A stretch of 64,000 nt of DNA. Source: Asticcacaulis sp. AC402. GTDB lineage: Bacteria; Pseudomonadota; Alphaproteobacteria; Caulobacterales; Caulobacteraceae. The notes beneath the pieces were generated by a model that was given only the letters and a program-made list of their open reading frames with translations, had not been told where the DNA came from and did no database searches. Positions 8,724-18,216 of the stretch are shown piece after piece. Position 1 is the first letter of the stretch. Every line of letters starts with the position of its first letter. Made by a program: the position numbers and the translations under genes. The stretch lies in assembly GCF_000495835.1 (NCBI RefSeq), contig NZ_AWGC01000006.1, forward strand, positions 248,001-312,000. The letters are read 5' to 3'.

Positions 8724-10142
8724 GTCTCCTAGCGAGCTGTAGGTGCCGTTGCCGGGAATCTCGCACACCGAATCGAGCTTCTGAGCCTTGGCAACGGTGC
8801 AGGGGATCGCTTCGAGAAGGGTCTGACGGTCTGGCGCGACCACGACGATGTAGCCGCGCTTGTTGACGCACGCCAGCTCGGCCAGGACAGCCTGCTCGGT
8901 GGAGCTGGATTCACCGATGTAGCGCACCTCCTTGACATCGCAGGCCTTGTCCGGCTTGGCGACCTTGATCAGCTTATCCAATTGCTTCATCAGTTTGTCG
9001 GGTGTGACAATGGTGCACATTTTGCGGGCGGCCTGGTCAAGGAAGCAGTCATAGACGCGTGTTTGACTGTCGCTGCCCGGTTGCGGCACGAAGCCGATCA
9101 GACCGAAGGGCTGTTCGGGGCAGGTAAACTCGACATAATCGCGCTTGGTCGATTCCTGGGTGCCGATGATGTTGTAGTCCTTGACGGTGCAGGCCTGGCC
9201 TGCGGCCTTCAGGACGCCAGTCATGTAGGCGTTGGCATCGGCTGCCGCGACACCTGCGTCGGTGAACTTGCAGCCGCCCAGGCTCATGGCCGAGGCGCAC
9301 GGAACAATGCGGTTGTAGCTGGTGTCGAGATTGGCGAGGGCAATAAAGCCCGGCGGCGTCGCGCAGCCAAACTCATAATAATAGCCATTATTGTCTTTGG
9401 TGACACCAACAAATCGGACATCGGTGACCTGACAGTTGGGGTTGGCCTTGGCAGCCAGCGGCTTCATCGATTCGATCAGTTGCGCTTTGGTCGTGAAAGT
9501 ACACGCTGAGGGCGTGCCGTCGAGCAACAGGCAACTCTTGTACTCTGTCCCGGCGGTTTGGCCGAGCTGGGCATAGTCGATGATACCGCCTGCGCCCGCA
9601 GCGCAGCCGAATTCGTAGCGGTCGATCAACGGAGGTTCCTTGGTCGATCCGATCACGCGTATCATGGTAACTTCGCAACTCGGAACGAACGTCTTAACAA
9701 TCGGGGAGATCCACTTATGCACGGGCAAATTTTCCGGCAGGGCGCAGGAAATTGAGTCAGGCTGAATGTCCTTGATCTTGACCAGGTAGTTGCAGCTGAA
9801 GGCTTCCTTGGTTTCCGTCGGCGTGATCGCTGTCACGACAAAGCCCGGCCCGGCCTTGCAGGCCAGTTCATAAATGGTAGCCTTAACCTTGGCGCCGTCC
9901 TTGTCGGTCTCAGTCGGGCCGACCACGCGGGCATTCACCGGTTCGCAGTTCACCTTGGTGCTGGCCACGATCTGAGGCGCCACATCCATAGCACTGGGGG
10001 CCTGGGCCTTCGCCGCCGCCTTGCGGTCTGCCGGCTTTACTTCATCGTCGGGCGTCTGAGCGTAGGACGTCGTGGCGCCAAAGCCGGCTGCCAGGAGCAG
10101 GCCCGCGGCCATCAGGGCGCCGGTAAACTTGGAAAGATTCAT
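8721..10142 (-). CDS. Secreted protein of five tandem four-cysteine repeats, unknown family
   Basis: 473 residues with a clear signal peptide (MNLSKFTGALMAAGLLLAAGFGATTSYAQ). From residue 66 on the protein consists of five repeats of about 80-90 residues. Each starts C-x-V with an (R/N)-x-(V/I)-(V/I)-G strand, then an (E-F/L-x-C) strand and two later cysteines. The cysteines fall at 66/95/117/133, 156/180/204/214, 237/260/282/291, 318/341/366/376 and 401/425/448/460: exactly twenty, four per repeat, so two disulfides per repeat in the periplasm are likely. I do not recognise the domain. It stands alone between the ATACCAA element and a divergent enoyl-CoA hydratase gene. Its stop codon is the first TAA of the element. 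Confidence 0.8.
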   Translation of the reverse strand: MNLSKFTGALMAAGLLLAAGFGATTSYAQTPDDEVKPADRKAAAKAQAPSAMDVAPQIVASTKVNCEPVNARVVGPTETDKDGAKVKATIYELACKAGPGFVVTAITPTETKEAFSCNYLVKIKDIQPDSISCALPENLPVHKWISPIVKTFVPSCEVTMIRVIGSTKEPPLIDRYEFGCAAGAGGIIDYAQLGQTAGTEYKSCLLLDGTPSACTFTTKAQLIESMKPLAAKANPNCQVTDVRFVGVTKDNNGYYYEFGCATPPGFIALANLDTSYNRIVPCASAMSLGGCKFTDAGVAAADANAYMTGVLKAAGQACTVKDYNIIGTQESTKRDYVEFTCPEQPFGLIGFVPQPGSDSQTRVYDCFLDQAARKMCTIVTPDKLMKQLDKLIKVAKPDKACDVKEVRYIGESSSTEQAVLAELACVNKRGYIVVVAPDRQTLLEAIPCTVAKAQKLDSVCEIPGNGTYSSLGD

Positions 10143-10316
10143 GGGCGAGGGTCTCCGCTGCCTGTACAGGTCCAGCCGCGCTTCTCACCGCGGTTGGATA
10201 CCGCCTCTTATCTACAGGATATGTCTATAGCAAGGCAAGTCCCACCGGCAGGTCACGGTTGCACTCCGTTCCGACTTACGTTAACGTTCACGTAAACTAA
10301 AAAGCGGAGGCGTGAA

Positions 10317-11066
10317 GTGGACATTGTTACAACGCAGGCTGATGGGGTTTTGACCTTGAGGCTTAATCGTCCGGCCAAGAAAAATGCTCTGACGCGCGCC
10401 ATGTACACCGACCTGACCGGGGCCCTGACGGCGGCGAGTGGTGACGATGCCGTACGCGCGGCCGTCATTCTGGGCGAGGGCGACGATTTTTGCGCCGGCA
10501 ATGACATTCTCGACTTCGCCCAGGGCCTGGCTGAGATGCAAAGTGAGACCATCGACTCCGCACCCGTCTTCCAGTTTCTCAAGGCGCTGACCTATTTTTC
10601 CAAACCGCTCATTGCCGGAGTCCAGGGCCAGGCCGTTGGGGTCGGTGTGACCCTCCTGCTGCACTGTGACATGGTGGTGGCCGGCGATAATGCCCGTCTG
10701 CGGCTGCCTTTTCTGCAACTGGGCCTGGTGCCGGAGGCGGGATCCACCCTGCTCCTGCCGCAGCGCATTGGTCATGCCCGGGCGTTCGAGTGGTTGTCAC
10801 AAGGCCAGCCAGTGACGGCTGCGCAGGCGCACGACTGGGGCTTGGCCAACCGGGTCGTGGCGCCCGATGCCGTTGAGGCAACGGCCATGGACCTGGCGCG
10901 GTCGCTGTTGCGGCTTTCGCCGGCGGCGGTGCAGCAGACCAAAGGTTTTTTGCGCGACCCCGACGCCCTGTGGCAGGTGATCCAGGCCGAAGGTCAGGTC
11001 TTCCGCCAGCTACTGACCAGTCCAGAAGCCATGAAGGCGTTCCAGGCCTTCCTCAACAAGTCATGA
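10317..11066 (+). CDS. Enoyl-CoA hydratase/isomerase family protein
   Basis: 249 residues of the crotonase fold. The start is GTG at 10317, with GGAGG at 10306-10310, six bases upstream. Family landmarks are NRPAKKNALTRAMY near the N-terminus, the oxyanion-hole segment GDDFCAGNDILDF (about 57-69) and KPLIAGVQGQAVGVGVTLLLHCDMVVAG (about 99-126). The acid residue pattern suggests a hydratase or isomerase acting on fatty acyl-CoA; substrate unknown. Monocistronic by spacing. Confidence 0.88.
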   Translation: MDIVTTQADGVLTLRLNRPAKKNALTRAMYTDLTGALTAASGDDAVRAAVILGEGDDFCAGNDILDFAQGLAEMQSETIDSAPVFQFLKALTYFSKPLIAGVQGQAVGVGVTLLLHCDMVVAGDNARLRLPFLQLGLVPEAGSTLLLPQRIGHARAFEWLSQGQPVTAAQAHDWGLANRVVAPDAVEATAMDLARSLLRLSPAAVQQTKGFLRDPDALWQVIQAEGQVFRQLLTSPEAMKAFQAFLNKS

Positions 11067-11229
11067 AACCGATTATACGCCAAGGGAAACAATCGCTTAA
11101 CTGGTGCGCTTTGTCACATTCGGACGCACAAGTTGCTCGCCTTTTGCCGTTTATTGATTTGACCTGAACCCGTATCCGACATATTCCCGCAAATGCTGCT
11201 GGGGATGACCATCGACATCGGGGGCGCAT

Positions 11230-11760
11230 TTGGCTCTGGATACACTCGCTTTGGACTATGTGATTGGCCTCGAAACGCCGCAAACTGCGCGTCGTGTTGT
11301 CGAGCTGACAGACCGTGTCTTTGGTCCCGGGCGCCATTCAAAGACCGCAGAACGCCTGCGTGAAGGCTCCGAGCCGGTCCATGACCTGTGCTTTGCCGCC
11401 ACAACGGGTTCCCTGGGTCATGAACGGCTGCTGGGTTCTGTGCGCCTGTGGCCGATCTTCATCTACAATGAAGAAACCAATGTCCGCGAGCCGCTGGTTT
11501 TTCTCGGACCTATCGTTGTTGAACCGTCCCACCGGGGACTGGGGATTGGTAAGAGCCTGGTGCGCCTGTCCGTTAACGCGGCCTTCAACAAAGGCCTTCG
11601 CGCCGTGCTCCTCGTTGGATCGCAGTCCTATTTCAAGCCATTCGGTTTCGAACTGGCCGAAGGTATTGAAATGCCGGGTCCTGTCGACGCCAAGCGCGTG
11701 CTTATTCGCTATCGCGACGATCACTTGAAATTAATGGGTCGGGTCGTCAAGGTCGTCTAG
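11230..11760 (+). CDS. GNAT family N-acetyltransferase
   Basis: 176 residues with a TTG start preceded by a G-rich stretch. The acetyl-CoA site is visible as LGPIVVEPSHRGLGIGKSLVR (about 97-117), followed by AVLLVGSQSYFKPFGFELA, a combination typical of the YhbS-like subgroup. It transfers an acetyl group to an unknown amine. The TAG stop is also the first three bases of an AGAGCG-type element (11758-11878). Confidence 0.85.
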   Translation: MALDTLALDYVIGLETPQTARRVVELTDRVFGPGRHSKTAERLREGSEPVHDLCFAATTGSLGHERLLGSVRLWPIFIYNEETNVREPLVFLGPIVVEPSHRGLGIGKSLVRLSVNAAFNKGLRAVLLVGSQSYFKPFGFELAEGIEMPGPVDAKRVLIRYRDDHLKLMGRVVKVV

Positions 11761-11878
11761 AGCGGGATGAGTTTTGATGGAATCAAACCTCCGCCCTACA
11801 CTTTTTTGTCGCGCAATTTTTCCGAAAACGGGGACGCCTGGGCGGTGGCGTCAACTTTATCGCATTGCGCTCCGACTT
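11758..11878 (+). repeat. TAGAGCG-type palindromic element, copy 1 (full length)
   Basis: It begins TAGAGCGGGATGAG, contains the short hairpin TTTTGATGGAATCAAA, a middle part with TTTTTCCGAAAACGGG, and ends CACTTT-like bases and ATTGCGCTC. It aligns over its whole 120 bp with the reverse complement of 53668-53786. The opening TAG is the stop codon of the acetyltransferase gene, and the 3' end runs up to the CCA-transferase gene. Confidence 0.8.
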
Positions 11879-11894
11879 TGCTAAAGACGCGGGC

Positions 11895-13109
11895 ATGATG
11901 CGCATAGATCTTACCGAAAGCATGAAAGCGCCTGGCATCCGGACCGTCTTTGCCGCCCTGGAAGCCCTTGGCGGGAAGGGTTGTGTCCGATTTGTCGGCG
12001 GTTGCGTGCGCAATGCCCTGCTGGGTGTCCCTGGCAGCGATCTCGACCTGTCGACGCAACTGGCGCCCGATGAGACTGAAGCTGCCCTGTCGGCGGTAGC
12101 CATTCGGCACGTCCCGACCGGGAAGGATTATGGCACCATCACTGCGGTGATCAATGGCGAGTCCTATGAGATCACCTCACTGCGTCAGGATGTCGAGACC
12201 GACGGCCGCCGGGCTGTGGTCAAATACACCACCGACTGGGTCAAAGACGCAGAGCGCCGCGATTTCTACGTCAATTCCCTCTATGCCGATATCGAAGGCG
12301 AGGTCTATGACCCGACCGGGCTGGGACTTCATGACATCGCCGAGCGTCGCGTTCGCTTTATCGGCGAAGCGGAGGTCCGCATCCGCGAGGACTACTTGCG
12401 CATTCTCCGCTTTTTCCGTTTTACCGCCGGCTATGCCCGAGAGGTCGATCCGGTTTCGCTGGAAGCCTGTATCGCGCTCCAGTCGGGGATCGACGGCCTG
12501 TCGGGCGAGCGCATCTTCAGCGAGACGATGAAGACACTGGCCCTGCCGTCACCTCTGATGGCTTTCGAAGCCATGCAGGCTGGCGGCATACTGGGGCGGA
12601 TCCTGCCGGGTTGGCGCGTTACCGGCGAGCGCTTGCCTGAACTGGCGGCCATGATCGGTTTAAGCGACGATCCGGAACGGCGTTTCATGGCACTGACCGA
12701 CAGCGGCCATGGTCTGGCGGGCGATGACATTCGCGCGTTTCAGGCACGTTTAAAATTCTCCCAGGCGATCTGCGAACGGCTGATCGCCGCCGGCGAGGTG
12801 GTGTCTCGGCTCGAAGACGCCCGGGCGGGCGATGTTGCGCGGCTGATTTATCATTACGGCCGCAGCGCGGTCGAGGACGCCGTACTGCTGGTTGCGGCTT
12901 ACGATGGCGGCCATCCGGAAACTTTGTTGCGGTTGATAGGAGAACTTGATGTGCCGCGGTTTCCGCTCAAGGGCGCCGACTTGATCGCCCGTGGTCTGAC
13001 GCCGGGACCGGCCGTCGGTCAGAAGCTGAAACAGATCGAAGCCGAATGGCTGGCCGCGGACTTTTCGCAGACCGTCATCGATTCTGCTCTGGCGGCGGTT
13101 CATGAATAA
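11895..13109 (+). CDS. cca: CCA tRNA nucleotidyltransferase
   Basis: 404 residues from the ATG ATG pair at 11895. The enzyme adds or repairs the 3' CCA of tRNAs. The class II nucleotidyltransferase motif is RFVGGCVRNALLGVPGSDLDLST near residues 34-56, with the metal aspartates in SDLDLS. DYGTITAVINGESYEITSLRQD and RRDFYVNSLYAD follow as motifs B and C, and RIREDYLRILRFFRF gives the base-recognition helix. A TTG 10 codons upstream is possible but lies in the repeat element. The only tRNA in the window (26434) already encodes its CCA. Confidence 0.95.
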   Translation: MMRIDLTESMKAPGIRTVFAALEALGGKGCVRFVGGCVRNALLGVPGSDLDLSTQLAPDETEAALSAVAIRHVPTGKDYGTITAVINGESYEITSLRQDVETDGRRAVVKYTTDWVKDAERRDFYVNSLYADIEGEVYDPTGLGLHDIAERRVRFIGEAEVRIREDYLRILRFFRFTAGYAREVDPVSLEACIALQSGIDGLSGERIFSETMKTLALPSPLMAFEAMQAGGILGRILPGWRVTGERLPELAAMIGLSDDPERRFMALTDSGHGLAGDDIRAFQARLKFSQAICERLIAAGEVVSRLEDARAGDVARLIYHYGRSAVEDAVLLVAAYDGGHPETLLRLIGELDVPRFPLKGADLIARGLTPGPAVGQKLKQIEAEWLAADFSQTVIDSALAAVHE

Positions 13110-13277
13110 TCTGCGACGGCCTTTCGCCGGGCAGTTCGCTGTGTTACGCGTCAATCCAAGCTGCCGTCATAGCTTGGCAAGGGCGACAGCAGCTTAAGTG
13201 CACGTTTGCGCCAAATAATACCTGTATCCCGACATTGTAGCGTCTCGTTCCCCCACCAGTTATCTGAGGAGAGTCGA

Positions 13278-14411
13278 ATGAACAGTCCCGTTATCGGCGC
13301 GGTGTGCTTGGCCGCGTTGCTGACCGCCGGCGTGGCCAACGCCCAGTCTTACGAAATGCCACTGCACGCCGAAGACCTGGCGGCCGGCGAACGCTATCGC
13401 ACGGACACCCATGCCTCCGGAATTCAGTCCCTCGGCCGCGATATCGGCGCCAGGCGGTGGCTGGGAGATGGCAAGTGGTCGGGTCTGAAATCCGGTGTCG
13501 ACGCCGATGCCGACGCCAAGAATCCCAAAAACACGTCCAACCTGATTTATGGCAAGCCTTTCTATGCCATGGAGGACGGCGAGGTTGTCGGCTGCTGGGC
13601 CAATGCGGTCGAAAATCCACGCCCGATACGCGGCGATGAAGACCCCAAGATGGCCAATCCGCCCTGGCACGCTTCGGACCTGAAAACCGGTTTGATGGCT
13701 GGCGGCGGCAACCACATCTGGGTGCTGCAGACCAACGGCGTATACGCCCTCTACGCCCACGCCGTTCCGGGCTCGATACCGGCCAGCGTTTGTCCCAACC
13801 GCGACGTTCGCTTCGCGAAGTCGCTCAGCTACAGCAACCGCTGGCCGGACGTTCATCCCAATGTCGAGATCAAGGCCGGAGTCACCCGTCCCAAGGTCAA
13901 GAAGGGCCAGAAGCTGGGCCTGGTCGGCAATTCCGGCTCGTCATCGGGCCCACACCTCCACGTCCATATGGAAAAAGATGGCAAGTCCCAGCCAATGAAC
14001 TTCGCCCGCGGGATGACCACGCCGATCCTGGATGGCGGCACCGACATCAACGGGCCTTGGACACCGCTTAAGGGCAAGCCCCTGCCGGAAGGCAGGCTTC
14101 TGTTCTGGCCGCCGCATGCGCTTGGCTCGAAACTGACCTGGAACGGGACAGCCCAGGCCGATTTCCAGCGCGCCTTTGACCACTTCGCCGACAGCGGCTA
14201 CTGGATGGACACCATCGTCTGCAAGGCCAAGAACGGTAAGATCAGCTACGACACCACCTGGTCGCCGGTGAAAAGCGACTGGAAAGGCTGGTTCGGTCTA
14301 AGCCAGGCCGGTTACGCGACGAAGAAGGCCGAAGCAGAAGGTCAAGGCATGAAAGAAACCTGGCACAATATCTGTAACGGGTCTCACTCCGCCGTCTTCA
14401 AGAAGTTGTAG
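13278..14411 (+). CDS. Secreted M23/LytM-like peptidase-fold protein
   Basis: 377 residues starting at ATG 13278 with GAGGAGAG upstream. A signal peptide ends at VANAQS (about residue 23). The LytM fold is seen in PFYAMEDGEVVGCW, GGGNHIWVLQTNGVYALYAHA and KGQKLGLVGNSGSSSGPHLHVHMEKDG, the last holding the HxH zinc motif. The other zinc motif (HxxxD) before the first strand is not evident, so peptidoglycan hydrolysis is uncertain. The C-terminal part (FDHFADSGYWMDTIV...GWFGLSQAGYATK) resembles a short beta-propeller-type bacterial tandem repeat. A hairpin terminator follows. Confidence 0.75.
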   Translation: MNSPVIGAVCLAALLTAGVANAQSYEMPLHAEDLAAGERYRTDTHASGIQSLGRDIGARRWLGDGKWSGLKSGVDADADAKNPKNTSNLIYGKPFYAMEDGEVVGCWANAVENPRPIRGDEDPKMANPPWHASDLKTGLMAGGGNHIWVLQTNGVYALYAHAVPGSIPASVCPNRDVRFAKSLSYSNRWPDVHPNVEIKAGVTRPKVKKGQKLGLVGNSGSSSGPHLHVHMEKDGKSQPMNFARGMTTPILDGGTDINGPWTPLKGKPLPEGRLLFWPPHALGSKLTWNGTAQADFQRAFDHFADSGYWMDTIVCKAKNGKISYDTTWSPVKSDWKGWFGLSQAGYATKKAEAEGQGMKETWHNICNGSHSAVFKKL

Positions 14412-14417
14412 GTTCTG

Positions 14418-14450
14418 CTGGCGCCGTTCCGACGGGACGGCGCCAGTTAA
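14418..14450 (+). terminator. Hairpin terminator after M23-like gene
   Basis: A perfect 10-bp stem, CTGGCGCCGT with ACGGCGCCAG, loop of 9, at 14418-14446, is followed by only TTAA. The weak T-tract makes it a probable rather than certain terminator. Confidence 0.6.
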
Positions 14451-14595
14451 GGCATTGGAAACCGAACCGGCTAAGCATCGTCATAAAGCGTGATTTATCC
14501 CACCCTTGACGCACCCGCAAAACAGAACATCTTTAAGGTCTCAAGGCCCGGATCTTGCACAGGCTTTGTGTAGTTTGTAGACCTTCAGGACGGTC

Positions 14596-15315
<720 letters not shown>

Positions 15316-15318
<3 letters not shown>

Positions 15319-15364
15319 AGCGCAATCCGATAAAGTGTGCAGTACTTTATCGGATTGCGCTCTA
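15316..15364. repeat. 49-bp TAGAGCGC palindrome joining two convergent stop codons
   Basis: 21-base arms, TAGAGCGCAATCCGATAAAG plus T and the exact complement, flank a 7-base loop (GTGCAGT). The left TAG stops the amidotransferase gene and the right TAG (minus strand) stops hemF. The long stem could act as a shared transcription end for both genes. Confidence 0.9.
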
Positions 15365-16246
15365 TGGCCACTTCACCACGGGGGGCATGGACGACATGAT
15401 CGAGGCGACATTGCCGCCGGTCTTCAGCCCGAACAAAGTGCCGCGGTCGTACAGAAGGTTGAACTCGACATAGCGCCCGCGCTGGATCAGTTGCGCCTCG
15501 CGTTCGTCTTCGCTCCACGGCTGGCTCATTCGATTGCGCACGATCTGCGGGTATATGTCGAGGAAGGCCTCACCCACAGCCTGGGTAAAGGCGAAATCAG
15601 TGTCGTGGTCACCGCTGTTGAGGTGATCGTAGAAGATTCCGCCGATACCGCGTGGCTCGTTGCGGTGGGGCAGATGGAAATACGCGTCGCACCATGCCTT
15701 GAAGCGCTCGTAGTAACCCGGATCGAACCGGTCGCAGGCGGTCTTGAACGCGCCATGGAACAGAACCGCATCAGGCGCGTCCTGGTGACGATCGGCGGCC
15801 ATCAGTGGCGTCAAATCGGCCCCACCTCCGAACCAGCTTTGCGTGGTGGTAATGAAGCGGGTATTCATGTGCACGGCCGGCACATGCGGATTGGTAAGGT
15901 GAGCGATCAGCGATATACCGGTTGCAAAAAAACGCGGGTCTTCAGCCGCGCCGGGAATCGACACGGCGAACTCCGGCGAAAACGTGCCGTGCACGGTTGA
16001 GATATGGACGCCGACTTTTTCAAACAGCCGGCCCTTGAGGATCGACATCTCGCCACCGCCGCCTTCGGCGCGGTCCCAGGGCGTGCGGACGAAACGGCCG
16101 GCATCGTCGCCATAGAGCGTCTCGGGGGCCTCATCCTCGAGCGCCTCGAAGGCGGCGCAGATGTTATCGCGCAGGGTGCGAAACCAGACGGCGGCAGCGG
16201 TCTGGCGGTGGTTGAGGCTATCAGTTGCAGTCGCGGCTTGGGTCAT
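15362..16246 (-). CDS. hemF: Oxygen-dependent coproporphyrinogen III oxidase
   Basis: A 294-residue HemF, which converts coproporphyrinogen III to protoporphyrinogen IX with O2 in haem synthesis. Family blocks are [41 protein letters not shown] and [22 protein letters not shown], and the end [21 protein letters not shown]. The stop codon is part of the palindrome at 15316-15364. Confidence 0.97.
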   Translation of the reverse strand: MTQAATATDSLNHRQTAAAVWFRTLRDNICAAFEALEDEAPETLYGDDAGRFVRTPWDRAEGGGGEMSILKGRLFEKVGVHISTVHGTFSPEFAVSIPGAAEDPRFFATGISLIAHLTNPHVPAVHMNTRFITTTQSWFGGGADLTPLMAADRHQDAPDAVLFHGAFKTACDRFDPGYYERFKAWCDAYFHLPHRNEPRGIGGIFYDHLNSGDHDTDFAFTQAVGEAFLDIYPQIVRNRMSQPWSEDEREAQLIQRGRYVEFNLLYDRGTLFGLKTGGNVASIMSSMPPVVKWP

Positions 16247-16329
16247 GGCGCCGCTATAAACTGCAATGCGGCGACAGCAAAGTGCCGAATTGCCACATCC
16301 TAAAGTCTTCTAATGAACCAAAATGACCT

Positions 16330-16421
16330 TATACCGGCCCGCGATAACCTGGACGCATGGCAGGTTGGCAAGCGCGCCAACATGTGTTTCTGGTACGCCC
16401 GAGCTAATGCGAGGAGCCCCA
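16330..16421 (+). repeat. ATACCAA-type element, degraded copy 2
   Basis: This shows the left hairpin (AACCT with AGGTT), then GGTTGGCAAGCGCGCCAA and CGCCCGAGCTAATGCGAGGAGCC, matching copies 8558 and 36210. The right terminal hairpin is missing or unrecognisable. The surrounding region from hemF to scoB (16247-16556) otherwise shows nothing I can name. Confidence 0.65.
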
Positions 16422-16556
16422 GGGACACCTGGAGGACGATGGGGATTCTACCTAACGTCGTCCCGCTCTCGCCTGCGCAAACGGTGTAATCTGTAAATCT
16501 GCGTCTTCTTTTGGGGCCGCTACCCAATGTAAGGCACGCCCCGAATACATAGAAAT

Positions 16557-17204
16557 CTAAGGCTTAAGCTTTACGTCATACGCTGCTTCGGTGTGCGCGG
16601 CGATTTCCTCGAGCGTGACCTCGGGCGCCAGTTCGATAAGCACCAGGCCTGATCCGTCGGGCTTGACCTCGAACACGCCGAGATTGGTAATGATCAGATT
16701 GACCACCCGCGTACCTGTCAAAGGCAGGGTACAGGCCTTCAGCACCTTGGACTCGCCGTGTTTGTTGGCATGCTCCATGACCACGACCACGCGCTTGACG
16801 CCGGCGACCAGATCCATAGCGCCGCCCATGCCCTTGACCAGCTTGCCCGGGATCATCCAGTTGGCGATGTCGCCGTTTTCGGCCACCTCCATCGCGCCAA
16901 GTATGGTCAGGTTGATATGACCACCGCGGATCATGGCGAAGCTGTCCGACGACGAGAAATAGCTGGTCTCGTCCAACTCGGTGATGGTCTGCTTACCCGC
17001 ATTGATCAGGTCGGGGTCAACCTCTTCTTCATACGGGAAGGCACCCATGCCGAGCATGCCGTTTTCCGATTGGAAGGTGACCGTCATCCCTTCAGGAATG
17101 TGGTTGGCGACCAGGGTCGGGATGCCGATACCCAGATTGACATAGTAGCCGTCCTGCAACTCTTTCGACGCGCGCTCGGCCAGTTGATCTCGTGTCCAGG
17201 GCAT
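16557..17204 (-). CDS. scoB: 3-oxoacid CoA-transferase, subunit B
   Basis: 215 residues. The enzyme moves CoA from succinyl-CoA or a similar donor to a 3-oxo acid such as acetoacetate. The catalytic glutamate is Glu47 in VTFQSENGMLGMG, the subunit B signature; GMGGAMDLVAGVKRVVVVMEH follows. Its first nine codons (MPWTRDQLA) are repeated twice upstream in an 80-bp tandem array, so ribosomes meet three identical starts between scoA and the real gene. The start at 17204 is the only one that continues into the full protein. Confidence 0.95.
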   Translation of the reverse strand: MPWTRDQLAERASKELQDGYYVNLGIGIPTLVANHIPEGMTVTFQSENGMLGMGAFPYEEEVDPDLINAGKQTITELDETSYFSSSDSFAMIRGGHINLTILGAMEVAENGDIANWMIPGKLVKGMGGAMDLVAGVKRVVVVMEHANKHGESKVLKACTLPLTGTRVVNLIITNLGVFEVKPDGSGLVLIELAPEVTLEEIAAHTEAAYDVKLKP

Positions 17205-17284
17205 TAGATGGCCTCGCCTTTTTGTGTCGCGCTATCGCTGCGCTGTTTGAGCGCTGCGGCCAGTTGATCTCGTGTCCAGGGCAT
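17204..17284 (-). CDS. Leader ORF 2 between scoA and scoB (26 aa)
   Basis: A second copy of the leader ORF, identical except for the last residue (Ile instead of Asn), again ending TAATG on the real scoB ATG at 17204. The in-register stop-start overlaps in both copies suggest that coupled translation from scoA to scoB has been kept. Confidence 0.55.
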   Translation of the reverse strand: MPWTRDQLAAALKQRSDSATQKGEAI

Positions 17285-17364
17285 TAGTTGGCCTCGCCTT
17301 TTTGTGTCGCGCTATCGCTGCGCTGTTTGAGCGCTGCGGCCAGTTGATCTCGTGTCCAGGGCAT
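17284..17364 (-). CDS. Leader ORF 1 between scoA and scoB (26 aa)
   Basis: ATG at 17364 overlaps the scoA stop (ATGA). The ORF encodes a 26-residue peptide, MPWTRDQLAAALKQRSDSAT followed by QKGEAN, and ends TAATG, sharing its final A with the next ATG. The first nine residues equal those of ScoB. Whether the peptide has any role is unknown; it is most likely a by-product of the tandem duplication that keeps translation coupled. Confidence 0.55.
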   Translation of the reverse strand: MPWTRDQLAAALKQRSDSATQKGEAN

Positions 17365-18083
17365 CAGACGGTCTCCCGCACACGCACGGTGCGCTGCTCA
17401 ATACGTTTCTCAGAAATCGCCTGCACGATGCGGTCGACATAGATGCCGGGCGTATGGATACTGTCGGGATCCAGCGAGCCGACCGGGACTATCTCCTCGA
17501 CCTCGGCGACGCAGACCTTGCCGGCCGTCGCCATCATCGGGTTGAAGTTGCGCGCAGTCTTGCGGAAAACCAGGTTGCCGCGGGAATCGCCTTTCCACGC
17601 CTTTATGATGCTGAGGTCGGCGACCAGGCCGGTCTCCAGCACGTACTGGCGGCCATTAAAATCCTTGAGTTCCTTGCCATCGGCGACGATCGTGCCGACT
17701 CCGGTTGCGGTATAGAAGCCCGGAATACCGGCGCCGCCGGCACGGATACGCTCAGCCAAGGTGCCCTGCGGATTAAACTCCAACTCGAGTTCTCCGGCCA
17801 GATACTGCCGCTCGAACTCCTTATTCTCTCCGACATAGGAACTGATCATCTTGGCGATCTGGCGGCGGGTCAACAGTTGCCCCAGACCGAAACCGTCGAC
17901 GCCGGCATTGTTGGAGATGACTGTTAAGCCCGTTGTACCGCTGTCGCGCAGGGCGGCAATCAGGTTTTCCGGTATGCCGCAGAGGCCGAAACCGCCGGAC
18001 ATGACGGTCATACCGTCGAACATCAGGCCTTCGAGCGCAGACATAGCGTCAGGAAAGACTTTGGGGGAGGTGGGTGTCGGCAT
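17364..18083 (-). CDS. scoA: 3-oxoacid CoA-transferase, subunit A
   Basis: 239 residues with the subunit A signature MSGGFGLCGIPENLI at 28-42 and the CoA-binding pattern VISNNAGVDGFGLGQLL. FYTATGVGTIVADGKELKDFNGRQYVLE is a typical SCOT A block. It forms the heteromer with ScoB used in ketone-body and branched 3-oxo acid degradation. The stop overlaps the first of three scoB-type start codons. Confidence 0.95.
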   Translation of the reverse strand: MPTPTSPKVFPDAMSALEGLMFDGMTVMSGGFGLCGIPENLIAALRDSGTTGLTVISNNAGVDGFGLGQLLTRRQIAKMISSYVGENKEFERQYLAGELELEFNPQGTLAERIRAGGAGIPGFYTATGVGTIVADGKELKDFNGRQYVLETGLVADLSIIKAWKGDSRGNLVFRKTARNFNPMMATAGKVCVAEVEEIVPVGSLDPDSIHTPGIYVDRIVQAISEKRIEQRTVRVRETV

Positions 18084-18216
18084 CGGGTCCCTCTTATGTT
18101 TTGAGGCCGTGTACTGTCTTTGCGCGGTGAAGTCACGAAAAACTTGAACGATCGTTGAAATTTGTAGAGTCGCTCTCCCGGGGGAATAAAGCGCAAATTT
18201 GTGCGCTGCGGAAGAA

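Larger units (their letters stand above)
17178..17366 (-). repeat. 80-bp tandem repeat triplicating the scoB start
   Basis: The bases CAGTTGATCTCGTGTCCAGG recur at 17181, 17261 and 17341, an exact 80-bp period over about 2.3 copies with one substitution (17208 A versus 17288 T). Each unit carries the scoB ATG with its first nine codons, a 26-nt hairpin (17229-17254 and 17309-17334), and AGGCGAGG as a ribosome-binding site for the next ATG. The outermost copy overlaps the scoA stop as ATGA, which looks like the ancestral junction. Confidence 0.95.

Noticed and set aside
17178-17366. Possible CRISPR array
   Set aside because: The 80-bp period repeats without unique spacers and is part of the scoB coding start; no cas genes.
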